From Deltaproteobacteria bacterium UBA2385 (lineage in GTDB: Bacteria > Myxococcota_A > UBA796 > UBA2385): DNA of 17,377 nt. The position numbers and the translations under genes are program-made. Position 1 is the first letter of the stretch, and every line of letters begins with the position of its first letter. The notes under the pieces are model-generated. The model was not told the origin of the DNA and made no database searches. It was given only the letters and a program-made list of their open reading frames with translations. The DNA lies in NCBI GenBank assembly GCA_002343455.1, contig DDSR01000299.1, forward strand, positions 1 to 17,377. The letters run 5' to 3'. This document shows positions 1 to 7,297 of the stretch, in pieces.

Positions 1-81
1 GCCATCCCCCGCGCCCCCGCCGTCGCCCGTGCTCCCCCCGTCGCCGGTACTCCCGCCGTCCCCATCGGAGCCCCCGTCGCC
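1..81 (-). repeat. 18-base tandem repeat encoding GDGGS(T/D) units
   Basis: On the minus strand, positions 64-81, 46-63, 28-45 and 10-27 encode GDGGSD, GDGGST, GDGGST and GDGGGA, with another half unit (GDG) at 1-9 running out of the window. The units are 18 bases long and differ mainly at third positions, so the amino-acid pattern is kept while the DNA has drifted. This forms a flexible acidic linker in the exported protein that contains it. Confidence 0.8.
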
Positions 82-816
82 CGGATCGTCGGGGTCGGTC
101 GGCTCATCCTCGGGTTCGTCCGAGACGAGGTCCTCCCAGGTCGGACAGCTTCGAGGGGCATCGTCGCAGCCCGCGATGTCCTTGCCGAAGGCCAACCCTG
201 AAGCCGTGGTGCCGAACACGAGCCGCAGCTCGTCCAGGGAGGTGATGCCCGTCAGGACCACCAGGTCCTCCCACGGCACCGCCCAGTCCACGAAATAGTC
301 GGCGTAGAAGCCAGCTTCGCAGAGGTCGGTGCCCGCGTTCAGGTAGCCCGCATACCCGGCGTCCGAAGCGCCCGACTCCGCCGCGGGAGCGGAGTAGCTT
401 GCCAGCAGGAGCTCGGGCGAGTCGGTCGCCAGCGGCGTGCTCGCCGTGGTGTTCTCGTAGAGCTGGACCTCGGCGTCGTTGCCGTCGACGATCACGGCGT
501 ACTCGTACTGGGTCAGGTCGCCGTCGGCCTCGATGTAGACGCCCCAGCCGAAGCTCCGCCAGTCGACTCGGGTCGCCCCCTCCGAGTACGGGCTGTCGGC
601 CAGCCGGAGCCGGAACCACAGGTGGGTCCCGTCATCGACGAAATAGGCTGCGGCGGTCCCCTCCTCGCCGACGATGTCCCACCACTCGCTGCCGGAGACA
701 TCGCCGCAGATGTCCGTCAGGTCGGCGCCGTCGCGTTGGACCGCCTCCCAGCTGGACTCAGAGGGCCAGGGGATGGCGATGGAAGGGGAGGAGAGGAGGA
801 CGAGGAGGATGGTCAT
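1..816 (-). CDS. Exported protein with Gly-Asp repeat tail (3' end outside window)
   Basis: Partial gene: 272 codons are visible and the C-terminus lies beyond base 1. The ATG at 816 has an AGGAG ribosome site at 822-826, five bases upstream. The N-terminus MTILLVLLSSPSIA looks like a short signal peptide, with cleavage probably after SIA. The body (about residues 15-225) is acidic and aromatic-rich, with stretches such as HLWFRLRLAD and FGWGVYIEADGDL that suggest a beta-sandwich domain; I do not recognise a named family. Four cysteines (in DICGD, DLCEAG, AGCDD and RSCPTW) could form disulfides outside the cytoplasm. From about residue 228 the protein becomes an Asp/Glu/Pro and then a GDGGS-type repeat linker, typical of surface proteins that end in a C-terminal anchor or sorting segment; that end is not visible. 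It lies 44 bases downstream of the AlaX gene on the same strand and may be the last gene of that operon. No function is proposed. Confidence 0.8.
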   Translation of the reverse strand, partial: MTILLVLLSSPSIAIPWPSESSWEAVQRDGADLTDICGDVSGSEWWDIVGEEGTAAAYFVDDGTHLWFRLRLADSPYSEGATRVDWRSFGWGVYIEADGDLTQYEYAVIVDGNDAEVQLYENTTASTPLATDSPELLLASYSAPAAESGASDAGYAGYLNAGTDLCEAGFYADYFVDWAVPWEDLVVLTGITSLDELRLVFGTTASGLAFGKDIAGCDDAPRSCPTWEDLVSDEPEDEPTDPDDPGDGGSDGDGGSTGDGGSTGDGGGAGDG

Positions 817-860
817 GGAGACTCCTGTTTCTCCATCTACATCTCAGGTGCCGGGTCGAG

Positions 861-2024
861 TCAAGGCCCCCCTTGGGCGAGCAGTCCCCGGAGGCGAGCC
901 TCGACCTCGGCCGCCCCCAGCGCTGGGGCTTTGCCTTGAAAACGCCCGCCTCGTCCACCTCCTCGGCCTCCCAGGGCGTGGGCCACCTGCGGGCCGACCT
1001 CCTTCACCCAGTCGTCGGGACCCGAGACGAGGAAGAGGGTCTCGCCCGCTCCGCCGGTGAGCACCAGGCGGGCCTGAGGACCGGCCGCGTCGGCGATCCC
1101 GGCGAAGGTCGTGAGCCCGAAACCCGTGCGGTGGCTGTGCCTTGGGCCCTGTGCCAGGGCCAGCTCGGCCCCCAGGCGCTGGGCGAGCTCGGCCTCCAGC
1201 TCCTCGATGCGGCGGGCCTGGGCGCGACCGTCCTGCTGCAAGCGCTCGACGGCCTCGACGAAGCGCTCGGGTGGCCCGCTGAGCCGCTCGCTGAGCTGCC
1301 GATCCCGCTCGCGGGAGGCCCCCAGGGCCTGGAGGACGCGCCCGCCAGCCAGGAAGCTCAGGCGGGTGCCGCCCTTGTGCCGCTCGGTGCGGCTGATGTG
1401 CACGACCTGGAGCTGCCCCAGCCGATCGATGTGGGTGCCGCCGCAGGTGTTGAGGTCCAAGCCATCGATCTCCACGACGCGGACGGGGCCCTCGTGGCCC
1501 TCGGGCAGGCCGCGACTGCGCACCGTGGCCAGCTCCTCGTCGCAGGCGATGCGGTGCCGTACGGCCCGGTCGGCGCGGATCTCCTCGTTGGCCCAGGCCG
1601 TCAGCCGGTCACGATCGGCCTCGGCCAGGGGGCCGTCCAGGTCGATGGTGCTGGCCTGCTCACCCAGGTGGAAACCGACCGTGCGCAGGCCGAGCTGACG
1701 CAGCGCCAGGGCCGTCAGCAGGTGCTGGGCGCTGTGCTGCTGCATATGGTCGAAGCGGCGTGCCCAGTCGACCCGCACCAGCGCGGTCCCAAGCGGCACG
1801 GGACCCTCCGCGAGGTGGATCGGACCGTGGGGGCCGGACCGTACGTCATGAATTGTCACCTCGCCGATCCAGCCTCGGTCGGCGGGCTGTCCCCCGCCCT
1901 CGGCATAGAGCACCGAGTCGTCCAAGAGCAGGTCGAAGAGGCCGTCGGCGCGAGGGGTGCAGGCGAGGACCTGGAAGTGGCCCTGGCGGAGGGTCGGATC
2001 GAGCTGGCAGGCGAGCAGGGCCAC
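861..2024 (-). CDS. Alanyl-tRNA editing protein, long type (AlaX-L)
   Basis: A 387-residue free-standing editing hydrolase related to the editing half of alanyl-tRNA synthetase. Family members cleave wrongly charged Ser-tRNA(Ala) (some also Gly) in the cytoplasm. Both zinc-site motifs are intact: H93-x3-H97 in the stretch HMQQHSAQH, and C194-x3-H198 in CGGTH. The upstream GGGQPAD loop (residues 43-49) is also typical. Residues about 235-290 are Glu/Arg/Leu-rich and look like a coiled coil. The C-terminal part ends with a Gly-rich GGRGGGRGGRFQGKA motif (about 352-366), as in DHHA1 domains, so this is the long AlaX class rather than the short one. The start is a GTG at 2024, only four bases after the stop of the upstream gene, with a weak GAAGAG site inside the end of that gene, so translational coupling is likely. 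Identification is firm; which mischarged tRNA it prefers is not visible. Confidence 0.93.
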   Translation of the reverse strand: MALLACQLDPTLRQGHFQVLACTPRADGLFDLLLDDSVLYAEGGGQPADRGWIGEVTIHDVRSGPHGPIHLAEGPVPLGTALVRVDWARRFDHMQQHSAQHLLTALALRQLGLRTVGFHLGEQASTIDLDGPLAEADRDRLTAWANEEIRADRAVRHRIACDEELATVRSRGLPEGHEGPVRVVEIDGLDLNTCGGTHIDRLGQLQVVHISRTERHKGGTRLSFLAGGRVLQALGASRERDRQLSERLSGPPERFVEAVERLQQDGRAQARRIEELEAELAQRLGAELALAQGPRHSHRTGFGLTTFAGIADAAGPQARLVLTGGAGETLFLVSGPDDWVKEVGPQVAHALGGRGGGRGGRFQGKAPALGAAEVEARLRGLLAQGGP

Positions 2025-2028
2025 AGGC

Positions 2029-4467
2029 TCACTCTTCGGTGGGGGGAGGGGAGGGGAGGGGCAGGCCTTCGTTGAGGCCGACCTCTTCCAGCAGCAGGTA
2101 GGGCGCGTCAGCCGGGAGCGAGAGGTGGATCACCGGTACGGACAGGGGCGGCGCGGCCTGGGAGAAGGGTAGGGCCAGCTCCTGGCCGGTGAAGGAGGAG
2201 AGGGGAATGTCCGCCTCGAAGATGGGCTCGCCGCGGAGCGAGACGGTCGCGTGCAGCTCGGCGTCCGGCGCGCTGCCTTCGACCGGCAAGGCGCGCCCCT
2301 TCAGGGTGAGGCCGGTGGCGCCTCCCCGGACCTGGCTGAGGTCGCGGCTGCTGCCGGAGAGGGAGACCCGATCGCCCGGGTAGAGCCAGCGCTGGCTGGC
2401 CCCGCGGTCGGGATCGAGGACCAGGCTGTAGCGGGCGGGGTCGTGCGCGCTCGGGGCGCGGACCCGCACCTCGTCGACCTGGTGGCACCAGGCGCCCTCG
2501 GGCGCGGCGGACAGGTCCTCGCAGAGGACCGGCGGGGCCTCGACCGGCTGACCGTCCAGGAGCAGCGTCAGGGGAGTGGCCCCCTTCTTTCGCAAGGCGA
2601 AGCCGGCCCGCTTGCCGTCGATGCCCTTCAGACCCGGGACGGGAATCACGACCTCGCCCTGCTCGTCGCGGACCGGGGCGCCGACCGTCAGGGCCGGTGG
2701 GGGGGCCTCGAACCTGCCCGGCGTCCAGCGGGAGCCGAGGTAGCGGGCGCGCCCCGGCGCGGTGACGGCGTTGGAGCCGATCAGCCAGGACTCGAGGCCG
2801 GAGGTGGAGGCCTCGCCCTCGACCGGGACCGCCCGGATGCGCAGGCCCTCCAGCAGCACCGGGGGGGCGTCGTCGGGGAGGGACAGCTCGACCTGCAGGC
2901 CCTGCAAGGCGCCCGCGGGCAGCGGCACCCGCAGGCGCACCCGGCTGCGGTCGCGCTCGGCCTGCGCCTCCTCGCCGCCGGCCAGGAGGCGGGGGATCTG
3001 CCCCTGGTCGTTGACGAGCAGCACCTGGGCTTGCAGCTCCAGAGGGACGTCGTCGGGGGGGGGCTTGGAGTCCAGCGTCAAGAGGACCCGGCTGCCCGGA
3101 GCCACCCAGGTCCAGCGGCGGCGGAGCCCATCCTCGACGATGGCCTCCTCCCGCCAGGCGAGCCAGAAGTCGGGGGAGGCCGGCGCCTCGCCCTTGGAGG
3201 TGAAGCGCAGGGTGGGCCCGAACAAGGCCTCGCCCTCGCAGCCGCTGGGGAGCTTGTCCACCAGGGTCAAGGGCACCCCTCCGGCTCGGGGGTCCCCCTG
3301 GAAGAGCTGCAGCGGCGCCGCCCGGGCGAGGCCCAGCTGCTGCAGTCGGCCCAGCCCCTCCAGCAGGGGTGAGGACGGCAGGGTGGCCTGGAAGGAGCAG
3401 CCTTCGGTCGCTCGGGCCTTCAGGGGCATCGGCGGGGGCAGGGCTCCCTGGCGCTGCGGAGGGGCGGTTCGCACCTGCCAGGCCTGCTTCAGCTCCCCGT
3501 CGTCCAAGGCCCCCAGCTCGGCGAGGGCGGTCGCCAGCTGCTGGGTGAGCAGCTTCTGGCCGTGGCGGTTGACGTGCAGAGGGTCGCGGAAGTGGCGGAC
3601 GCCGAGCTCGGCCTGGCTGAGGTCGATCCAGCCAGCGCCGCGCTCGTTGAGCAGCTCGATCAGCTCGTTGAGCTGCTCGGCCGTGATGTTGTCGGCGTTG
3701 GAGCCGGTGCGCAGCGGGAAGCGGACGACCACGACCTTGGCGCCGTGCTGCTCGGCCAGGTCCAGGAAGGCGGGCAGGTAGCCCTCGGACGCGGGGACCT
3801 TGCCGCCGCTCCAGGCGGCGCTCTCCCGGCCCTTCACGTCGACGATCGGCATGACGTTGCGGCGCAGATCCAGGTCGATCGCGTCCTCGGCGTCGAAGAC
3901 CGCGGACACCGAGGCCTCGAAGTCGGCGGCCCCGGAGAGTCGCCCGGCGACGCCGCGCACGCCGTCGATGATGACCTGGCGGAGGGCGGTCCGACGGCGC
4001 TCCTGGTCGACCTGCCAGAGCGGCCGGGCCTCTTTGCCGTAGCTGAGCCGGGAGACGACCGGCTCGTGCCGGCTGGAGTGGGCGGCCAGGGTCTCGCGCT
4101 CGAGCTGGCCGGGCTCCACCAGGAGCATGGCCGCGGCGAAGGAGCCGATCACGACCAGCTCGGGCCGCAGCCCGGCCTCGAAGACCCGGTTCTCCAGGAC
4201 GGTGTACCAGGTGACGGCGCCGGTGGCGTTCTCGTGGGCGGAGGCGACCCGGCGGCCGGTCAGCTCGGCCAGCGCCGTGGTGTCGACCCCGGCCCCGACG
4301 GTGGAGTTGCCGACCAGCACGATCTGCGGATCGGCCGCCCGCAGCATCTCTTCCATCGCCTGCGCCTTGGGGCTGAGCTGCTCGGAGCCCGGTCGGCTCA
4401 GCGCCCACATCCCGCCGCCGAACAGGCCGACCGGCAGCAGCACGGCGAGCGCGGTGGTGCCCTTCAT
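2029..4467 (-). CDS. Membrane-anchored SGNH-hydrolase-like protein with large C-terminal extension
   Basis: 812 residues. Residues about 5-24 form a single hydrophobic segment (signal anchor), so the bulk is probably periplasmic. Residues about 45-320 look like an SGNH/GDSL hydrolase: block I is IVLVGNSTVGAG with Ser55 as candidate nucleophile (GNS instead of GDS), and block V is DPLHVNRHG with Asp295 and His298 as the other catalytic residues. Related AlgX/AlgJ- or DltD-type proteins modify polysaccharides with acyl groups, often next to an MBOAT protein; none is seen here. Residues about 330-812 are beta-rich, Pro/Leu/Asp-rich and contain repeated LLEGLR- and SLPDDAPP-like phrases; I cannot assign a family. 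The gene starts at an ATG with GAGGG at 4475-4479 overlapping the upstream stop codon, ten bases after the transporter gene. It occupies the place where a malG permease gene would usually follow malF. The hydrolase fold is a motif-based inference; activity is unproven. Confidence 0.72.
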   Translation of the reverse strand: MKGTTALAVLLPVGLFGGGMWALSRPGSEQLSPKAQAMEEMLRAADPQIVLVGNSTVGAGVDTTALAELTGRRVASAHENATGAVTWYTVLENRVFEAGLRPELVVIGSFAAAMLLVEPGQLERETLAAHSSRHEPVVSRLSYGKEARPLWQVDQERRRTALRQVIIDGVRGVAGRLSGAADFEASVSAVFDAEDAIDLDLRRNVMPIVDVKGRESAAWSGGKVPASEGYLPAFLDLAEQHGAKVVVVRFPLRTGSNADNITAEQLNELIELLNERGAGWIDLSQAELGVRHFRDPLHVNRHGQKLLTQQLATALAELGALDDGELKQAWQVRTAPPQRQGALPPPMPLKARATEGCSFQATLPSSPLLEGLGRLQQLGLARAAPLQLFQGDPRAGGVPLTLVDKLPSGCEGEALFGPTLRFTSKGEAPASPDFWLAWREEAIVEDGLRRRWTWVAPGSRVLLTLDSKPPPDDVPLELQAQVLLVNDQGQIPRLLAGGEEAQAERDRSRVRLRVPLPAGALQGLQVELSLPDDAPPVLLEGLRIRAVPVEGEASTSGLESWLIGSNAVTAPGRARYLGSRWTPGRFEAPPPALTVGAPVRDEQGEVVIPVPGLKGIDGKRAGFALRKKGATPLTLLLDGQPVEAPPVLCEDLSAAPEGAWCHQVDEVRVRAPSAHDPARYSLVLDPDRGASQRWLYPGDRVSLSGSSRDLSQVRGGATGLTLKGRALPVEGSAPDAELHATVSLRGEPIFEADIPLSSFTGQELALPFSQAAPPLSVPVIHLSLPADAPYLLLEEVGLNEGLPLPSPPPTEE
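2041..2061 (+). repeat. Four-run G-quadruplex motif at a gene junction
   Basis: On the plus strand there are G-runs at 2041-2046, 2048-2051, 2053-2056 and 2058-2061, each separated by one A. This is a textbook G-quadruplex pattern with single-base loops. It lies in the template strand of the minus-strand genes, over the last codons (PLPSPPPT) of the SGNH-like gene and 17-37 bases before the start of the AlaX gene. Confidence 0.75.
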
Positions 4468-4477
4468 GGCAGGGCCC

Positions 4478-6607
4478 TCATAGGACCTTCTGGCCAGCGA
4501 GGCGGTTCATCAGCCGGCTGTAGCCCAGCAGGACCAGGAAGATCAGCACGGCGTAGGCCGAGGCGTAGCCGTACTGGTGCCCGCGCGTGAAGGCCCAGCG
4601 GTAGGCCTCGGAGATGAGGATCTCCGTCGAGCCGTCGGGCTCACCTCCGCTGACCAGGTAGATGATGTTGAACATGTTGAAGGTCCAGACGCTGCCCAGG
4701 ATGACCGCCGGCAGCAGGGCCGGGGCCAGCAGGGGCAGGGTGACGTGCCGGAAGCGCTGCCAGGCGCTGGCGCCGTCGACCTCGGCGGCCTGCTCGAGCT
4801 CGCGGGGGATGCTCTGCAGGGCGCCTAGGGTGACCACCATCATGAAGGGGAAGCCCAGCCAGGTGTTGGTGACCAGGTTGGCCGCGAAGGCGGTCGAGAA
4901 CTGGCTGAACCAGGAGATCGGGGCGATGCCCAGCCACTCCAGCATGCCGTTGATGGCCCCGAACTGGCGGTGGAACATGCCCTTCCAGATGAGCGCCGTG
5001 ATGTAGTTGGGGACGGCCCAGGGCACGATCAGCAGGACCCGGTAGACCCCGCGCAGCTTCAGCCAGGGCTCGCGCAGCAGCATGGCCAGGGCGAGGCCGA
5101 TGCCGACGTGCAGGGCGAGGTTGGAGACGGTCCACAGCACCGTGATGACCAGGGTGAACCAGAAGGAGAGGGGGCTGGTGAGCTCCCAGTCGCGGGCCAG
5201 CAGGATGTCGAGGAAGTTGGCGAGGCCGACGAAGGTGAAGGTGCCGTCGGTGTGGGAGAAGAGGCTGACGGTGGCGCCCACGGTGAAGGGCAGGACCACC
5301 AGGGCCAGCATGGAGAGGGCGGCGGGGGCGACCCAGGTGTAGGCGAAGCGCTGAGCGCGGATCTCCTCGCGCCAGGTCCAGGCCTGGCGGCCAAGCCAGC
5401 CCAGCGTGCCGAGGACGAAGGCCCCGACCAGCACGAGGTAGGGGACGGGGTTGGCCTCGGGAGGGGGCGGCCGGGCGGTGATCTCGTACTCTTGTTGGGC
5501 GGCGGCCAGGGCGGCCTCGGGCTCCAGGGCGCCGCGCATCACCCGGCGCAGGGCGCGGGCCATCGGCTCCCAGGTGGCCTGCATCTCCGGCCGGTTGGGC
5601 ATCGGGCGGGCGCCGTCGATCAGGGCGACGAAGGGCCCGAGCACGGGGTCCTGGGCGACCCGCGGATCCTGTCCGGCGCGGAGGCTGGCGACGGCCTGGC
5701 GGCCCTCGATGGCGCGGCGGGTGGCGGCCTCGGGCGAGGCGAGGAAGCGCGCCAGCTCGCGGGCGGGCTCGGGGTGGGCGGCGAAGCCCGAGACGAAGGC
5801 GCCCTCGACCGTCAGGTAGGGGGCGGCGGGCTGGCCGGTGGCCGAGACCCGGGGCAGGGGCGAGATGGCGAAGGGCACGTCGGCCCCGATCTCGCCCAGG
5901 AACCAGGGCCCGCTGATGATCATCGCGGCCCGGCCCTGGTTGAAGAGCTCGGTGACCAGGGCGCTGGTCGGCTCTTCGGGCAGCAGGCCCCGCTGCTGCA
6001 GATCGTAGACCCAGGCCATGCTCGCGGCCGTCTCGGGGCTGTCCAGGCGGACCCGGCCCTCGGCGAAGACGCCGCCGCCCCAGCCGTGCATCCAGGGGGC
6101 GTGGAAGTAGGCGTCGGTGTGGACCCAGGCCAGCCCGTAGCGCCGATCGCCGCTGAGCCCGGGCAGCAGGGCCACCAGCTCGTCGGTGTCGGCGGGGGCC
6201 TCGGCCAGCAGATCGGTCCGACGGAAGAGGGCGAGGCCCTTGGCCGACAGCGGCAGCCCGTAGAGGCCGTCCTGCCAGCGCATCGCCTCGACCGTGGTGG
6301 GGTGCAGGTCGGAGAGGTCCTCGCCCTGGGGCCAGGGGTGGATCAGGCCGGTGGCCTGCCAGCTGCCGATGCGCTCGTGGGCGGCGATGAAGAGGTCGGG
6401 GCCGTTGCCTCGGGGCGCGGCGGCCTCCAGCTTGCTGGCGAAGCCCTCGTAGGGGATGGCCAGCGGCACGGCCCGGACATCGTCCTGCTGGGCGGACCAC
6501 TGCTCCAGCAGGGACTCCAGGACCGCCCGCTCCTCGCCCCGGTAGGCGTGCCAGACGGCGACTTCGACCTGGGCCAGGGCGGCGGGCATGGAGAGCAGGA
6601 GCAACAT
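4478..6607 (-). CDS. Fused maltose-type solute-binding protein and ABC permease (MalE-MalF fusion)
   Basis: 709 residues from the ATG at 6607. MLLLLSMPAALAQ is a short signal peptide, unusual in lacking a basic n-region. Residues about 14-380 are a MalE-like binding protein: DLFIAAHERIGSW, YGLPLSAKGLALFRRTDLL, FNQGRAAMIISGPWFLGEI and MPNRPEMQATWEPM all follow the maltose-binding protein pattern. A hydrophobic segment at about 388-405 crosses the membrane, and residues 423-700 are a MalF-type permease with about six membrane segments and a clear EAA loop (EQAAEVDGASAWQRFRHVTLPLL, about 605-625) that contacts the ATPase. The likely role is import of maltose, maltodextrin or a related sugar, with the receptor tethered to its own channel. 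No MalG or MalK gene is adjacent. An in-frame ATG at 6724 would overlap the divergent gene and put an odd Arg-rich leader before the signal peptide, so I prefer 6607, although no good ribosome site precedes it. The domain assignment is strong. Confidence 0.9.
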   Translation of the reverse strand: MLLLLSMPAALAQVEVAVWHAYRGEERAVLESLLEQWSAQQDDVRAVPLAIPYEGFASKLEAAAPRGNGPDLFIAAHERIGSWQATGLIHPWPQGEDLSDLHPTTVEAMRWQDGLYGLPLSAKGLALFRRTDLLAEAPADTDELVALLPGLSGDRRYGLAWVHTDAYFHAPWMHGWGGGVFAEGRVRLDSPETAASMAWVYDLQQRGLLPEEPTSALVTELFNQGRAAMIISGPWFLGEIGADVPFAISPLPRVSATGQPAAPYLTVEGAFVSGFAAHPEPARELARFLASPEAATRRAIEGRQAVASLRAGQDPRVAQDPVLGPFVALIDGARPMPNRPEMQATWEPMARALRRVMRGALEPEAALAAAQQEYEITARPPPPEANPVPYLVLVGAFVLGTLGWLGRQAWTWREEIRAQRFAYTWVAPAALSMLALVVLPFTVGATVSLFSHTDGTFTFVGLANFLDILLARDWELTSPLSFWFTLVITVLWTVSNLALHVGIGLALAMLLREPWLKLRGVYRVLLIVPWAVPNYITALIWKGMFHRQFGAINGMLEWLGIAPISWFSQFSTAFAANLVTNTWLGFPFMMVVTLGALQSIPRELEQAAEVDGASAWQRFRHVTLPLLAPALLPAVILGSVWTFNMFNIIYLVSGGEPDGSTEILISEAYRWAFTRGHQYGYASAYAVLIFLVLLGYSRLMNRLAGQKVL

Positions 6608-6653
6608 GGGCCGGCAGTGTATCCCGGGCGCAGATCGCGCTATTGGCGCCGCG
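6608..6653. promoter_or_regulatory. Divergent promoter region, possibly giving leaderless mRNAs
   Basis: These 46 bases are the only DNA between two divergent starts. Neither gene has a recognisable ribosome site. On the minus strand a TACACT hexamer (6616-6621) sits eight bases before the ATG of the transporter gene; on the plus strand TATTGG (6641-6646) sits seven bases before the ATG at 6654. Both resemble weak -10 elements at the spacing expected if transcription begins at or next to the start codon. No convincing -35 is visible. This is inference from spacing. Confidence 0.3.
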
Positions 6654-7274
6654 ATGACCGCCCTGGTGTTCCTGCTGCTCTCCCTCCCCTGCCGGGCCGG
6701 CGAGGCCTTGGGGCCTCGCATCATGGAGATCGTCGAGCGCTACCCGACCGGCGCGGCGCACCCCTACCTCTGGACGCCCGGCACCCACACCGACGGGACC
6801 TCGCGCGACCTGGTGTTTCGCGGGGTGGAGCTGGCCCGCAACGACGGCAGCCCGGCGGTCCACTGCGCCGGCCTGACCTTCGAGGTCTGGTGGCAGGCGC
6901 TGGAGGCGGCCGGGCCGCCGGGCTGGCTGACGCCCGAGCAGGTCCTGGCGCTGAAGGAGCGCTGGTACGTCCGCGACGGGGGAGAGCAGGGGATGGCCGC
7001 CGCGCTGGTCGAGCTGGGGCTGGGCGTGGCGGTCACCGACTGGCGGTCGCTGCTGCCCGGCGACCTGATGCAGTTCTGGCGGAACAGCGGCAAGGGCCAC
7101 AGCGCCGTCTTCGTCGAGCATCGGCTGGATCGCAGCGGCGCTCCGCGCAGCATGGTGTACTGGTCGGCGCAAGCCTCCTCCGAGGGCATCGGGCGCCGCT
7201 ACGTCTCGGTCGGGCCGTCCGAACACCAGATCAACGCCGCCCGCCTGTACGCTGTTCGACCGATTCAGCCCTGA
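6654..7274 (+). CDS. Exported NlpC/P60-like protein
   Basis: 206 residues from the ATG at 6654. MTALVFLLLSLPCRAGEA is a signal peptide, which argues against the upstream in-frame ATG at 6588 that would put 22 polar residues in front. The mature part has the order expected of a papain-like NlpC/P60 or CHAP amidase: Cys71 in AVHCAGLTFEVWW (compare the DCSGF motif), then LLPGDLMQFWRNSGKGHSAVFV with Gly-Asp at 136-137 and candidate catalytic His149. Such enzymes cut peptidoglycan stem peptides or related amide bonds. Similarity is only at motif level and the sequence is divergent, so it could be another cysteine hydrolase or an inactive relative. It is transcribed away from the sugar-transporter operon and lies 72 bases upstream of the pilus ATPase gene on the same strand. 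No ribosome site is seen. Confidence 0.7.
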   Translation: MTALVFLLLSLPCRAGEALGPRIMEIVERYPTGAAHPYLWTPGTHTDGTSRDLVFRGVELARNDGSPAVHCAGLTFEVWWQALEAAGPPGWLTPEQVLALKERWYVRDGGEQGMAAALVELGLGVAVTDWRSLLPGDLMQFWRNSGKGHSAVFVEHRLDRSGAPRSMVYWSAQASSEGIGRRYVSVGPSEHQINAARLYAVRPIQP

Positions 7275-7297
7275 GCTGGAGAACCCCTCGCGGCCGC

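Noticed and set aside
1..81. CRISPR-like short regular repeat at the left edge
   Set aside because: Units are 18 bases without unique spacers and stay in frame as GDGGST codons; this is a coding linker.
399..2075. Open frame of 558 codons on the plus strand antisense to AlaX
   Set aside because: The AlaX frame on the other strand has intact zinc-site motifs; the plus-strand translation has no motif and begins with an Arg/Pro/Ser-rich stretch.
2108..4408. Open frame of 766 codons in an alternative frame of the SGNH-like gene
   Set aside because: Same strand but shifted frame, Arg/Pro/Ala-rich with no domain; the other frame has a membrane anchor, SGNH motifs and a good ribosome site.
6608..6724. 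Upstream ATG at 6724 for the transporter fusion
   Set aside because: It would add 39 residues before a clear signal peptide and overlap the start of the divergent gene by about 70 bases.
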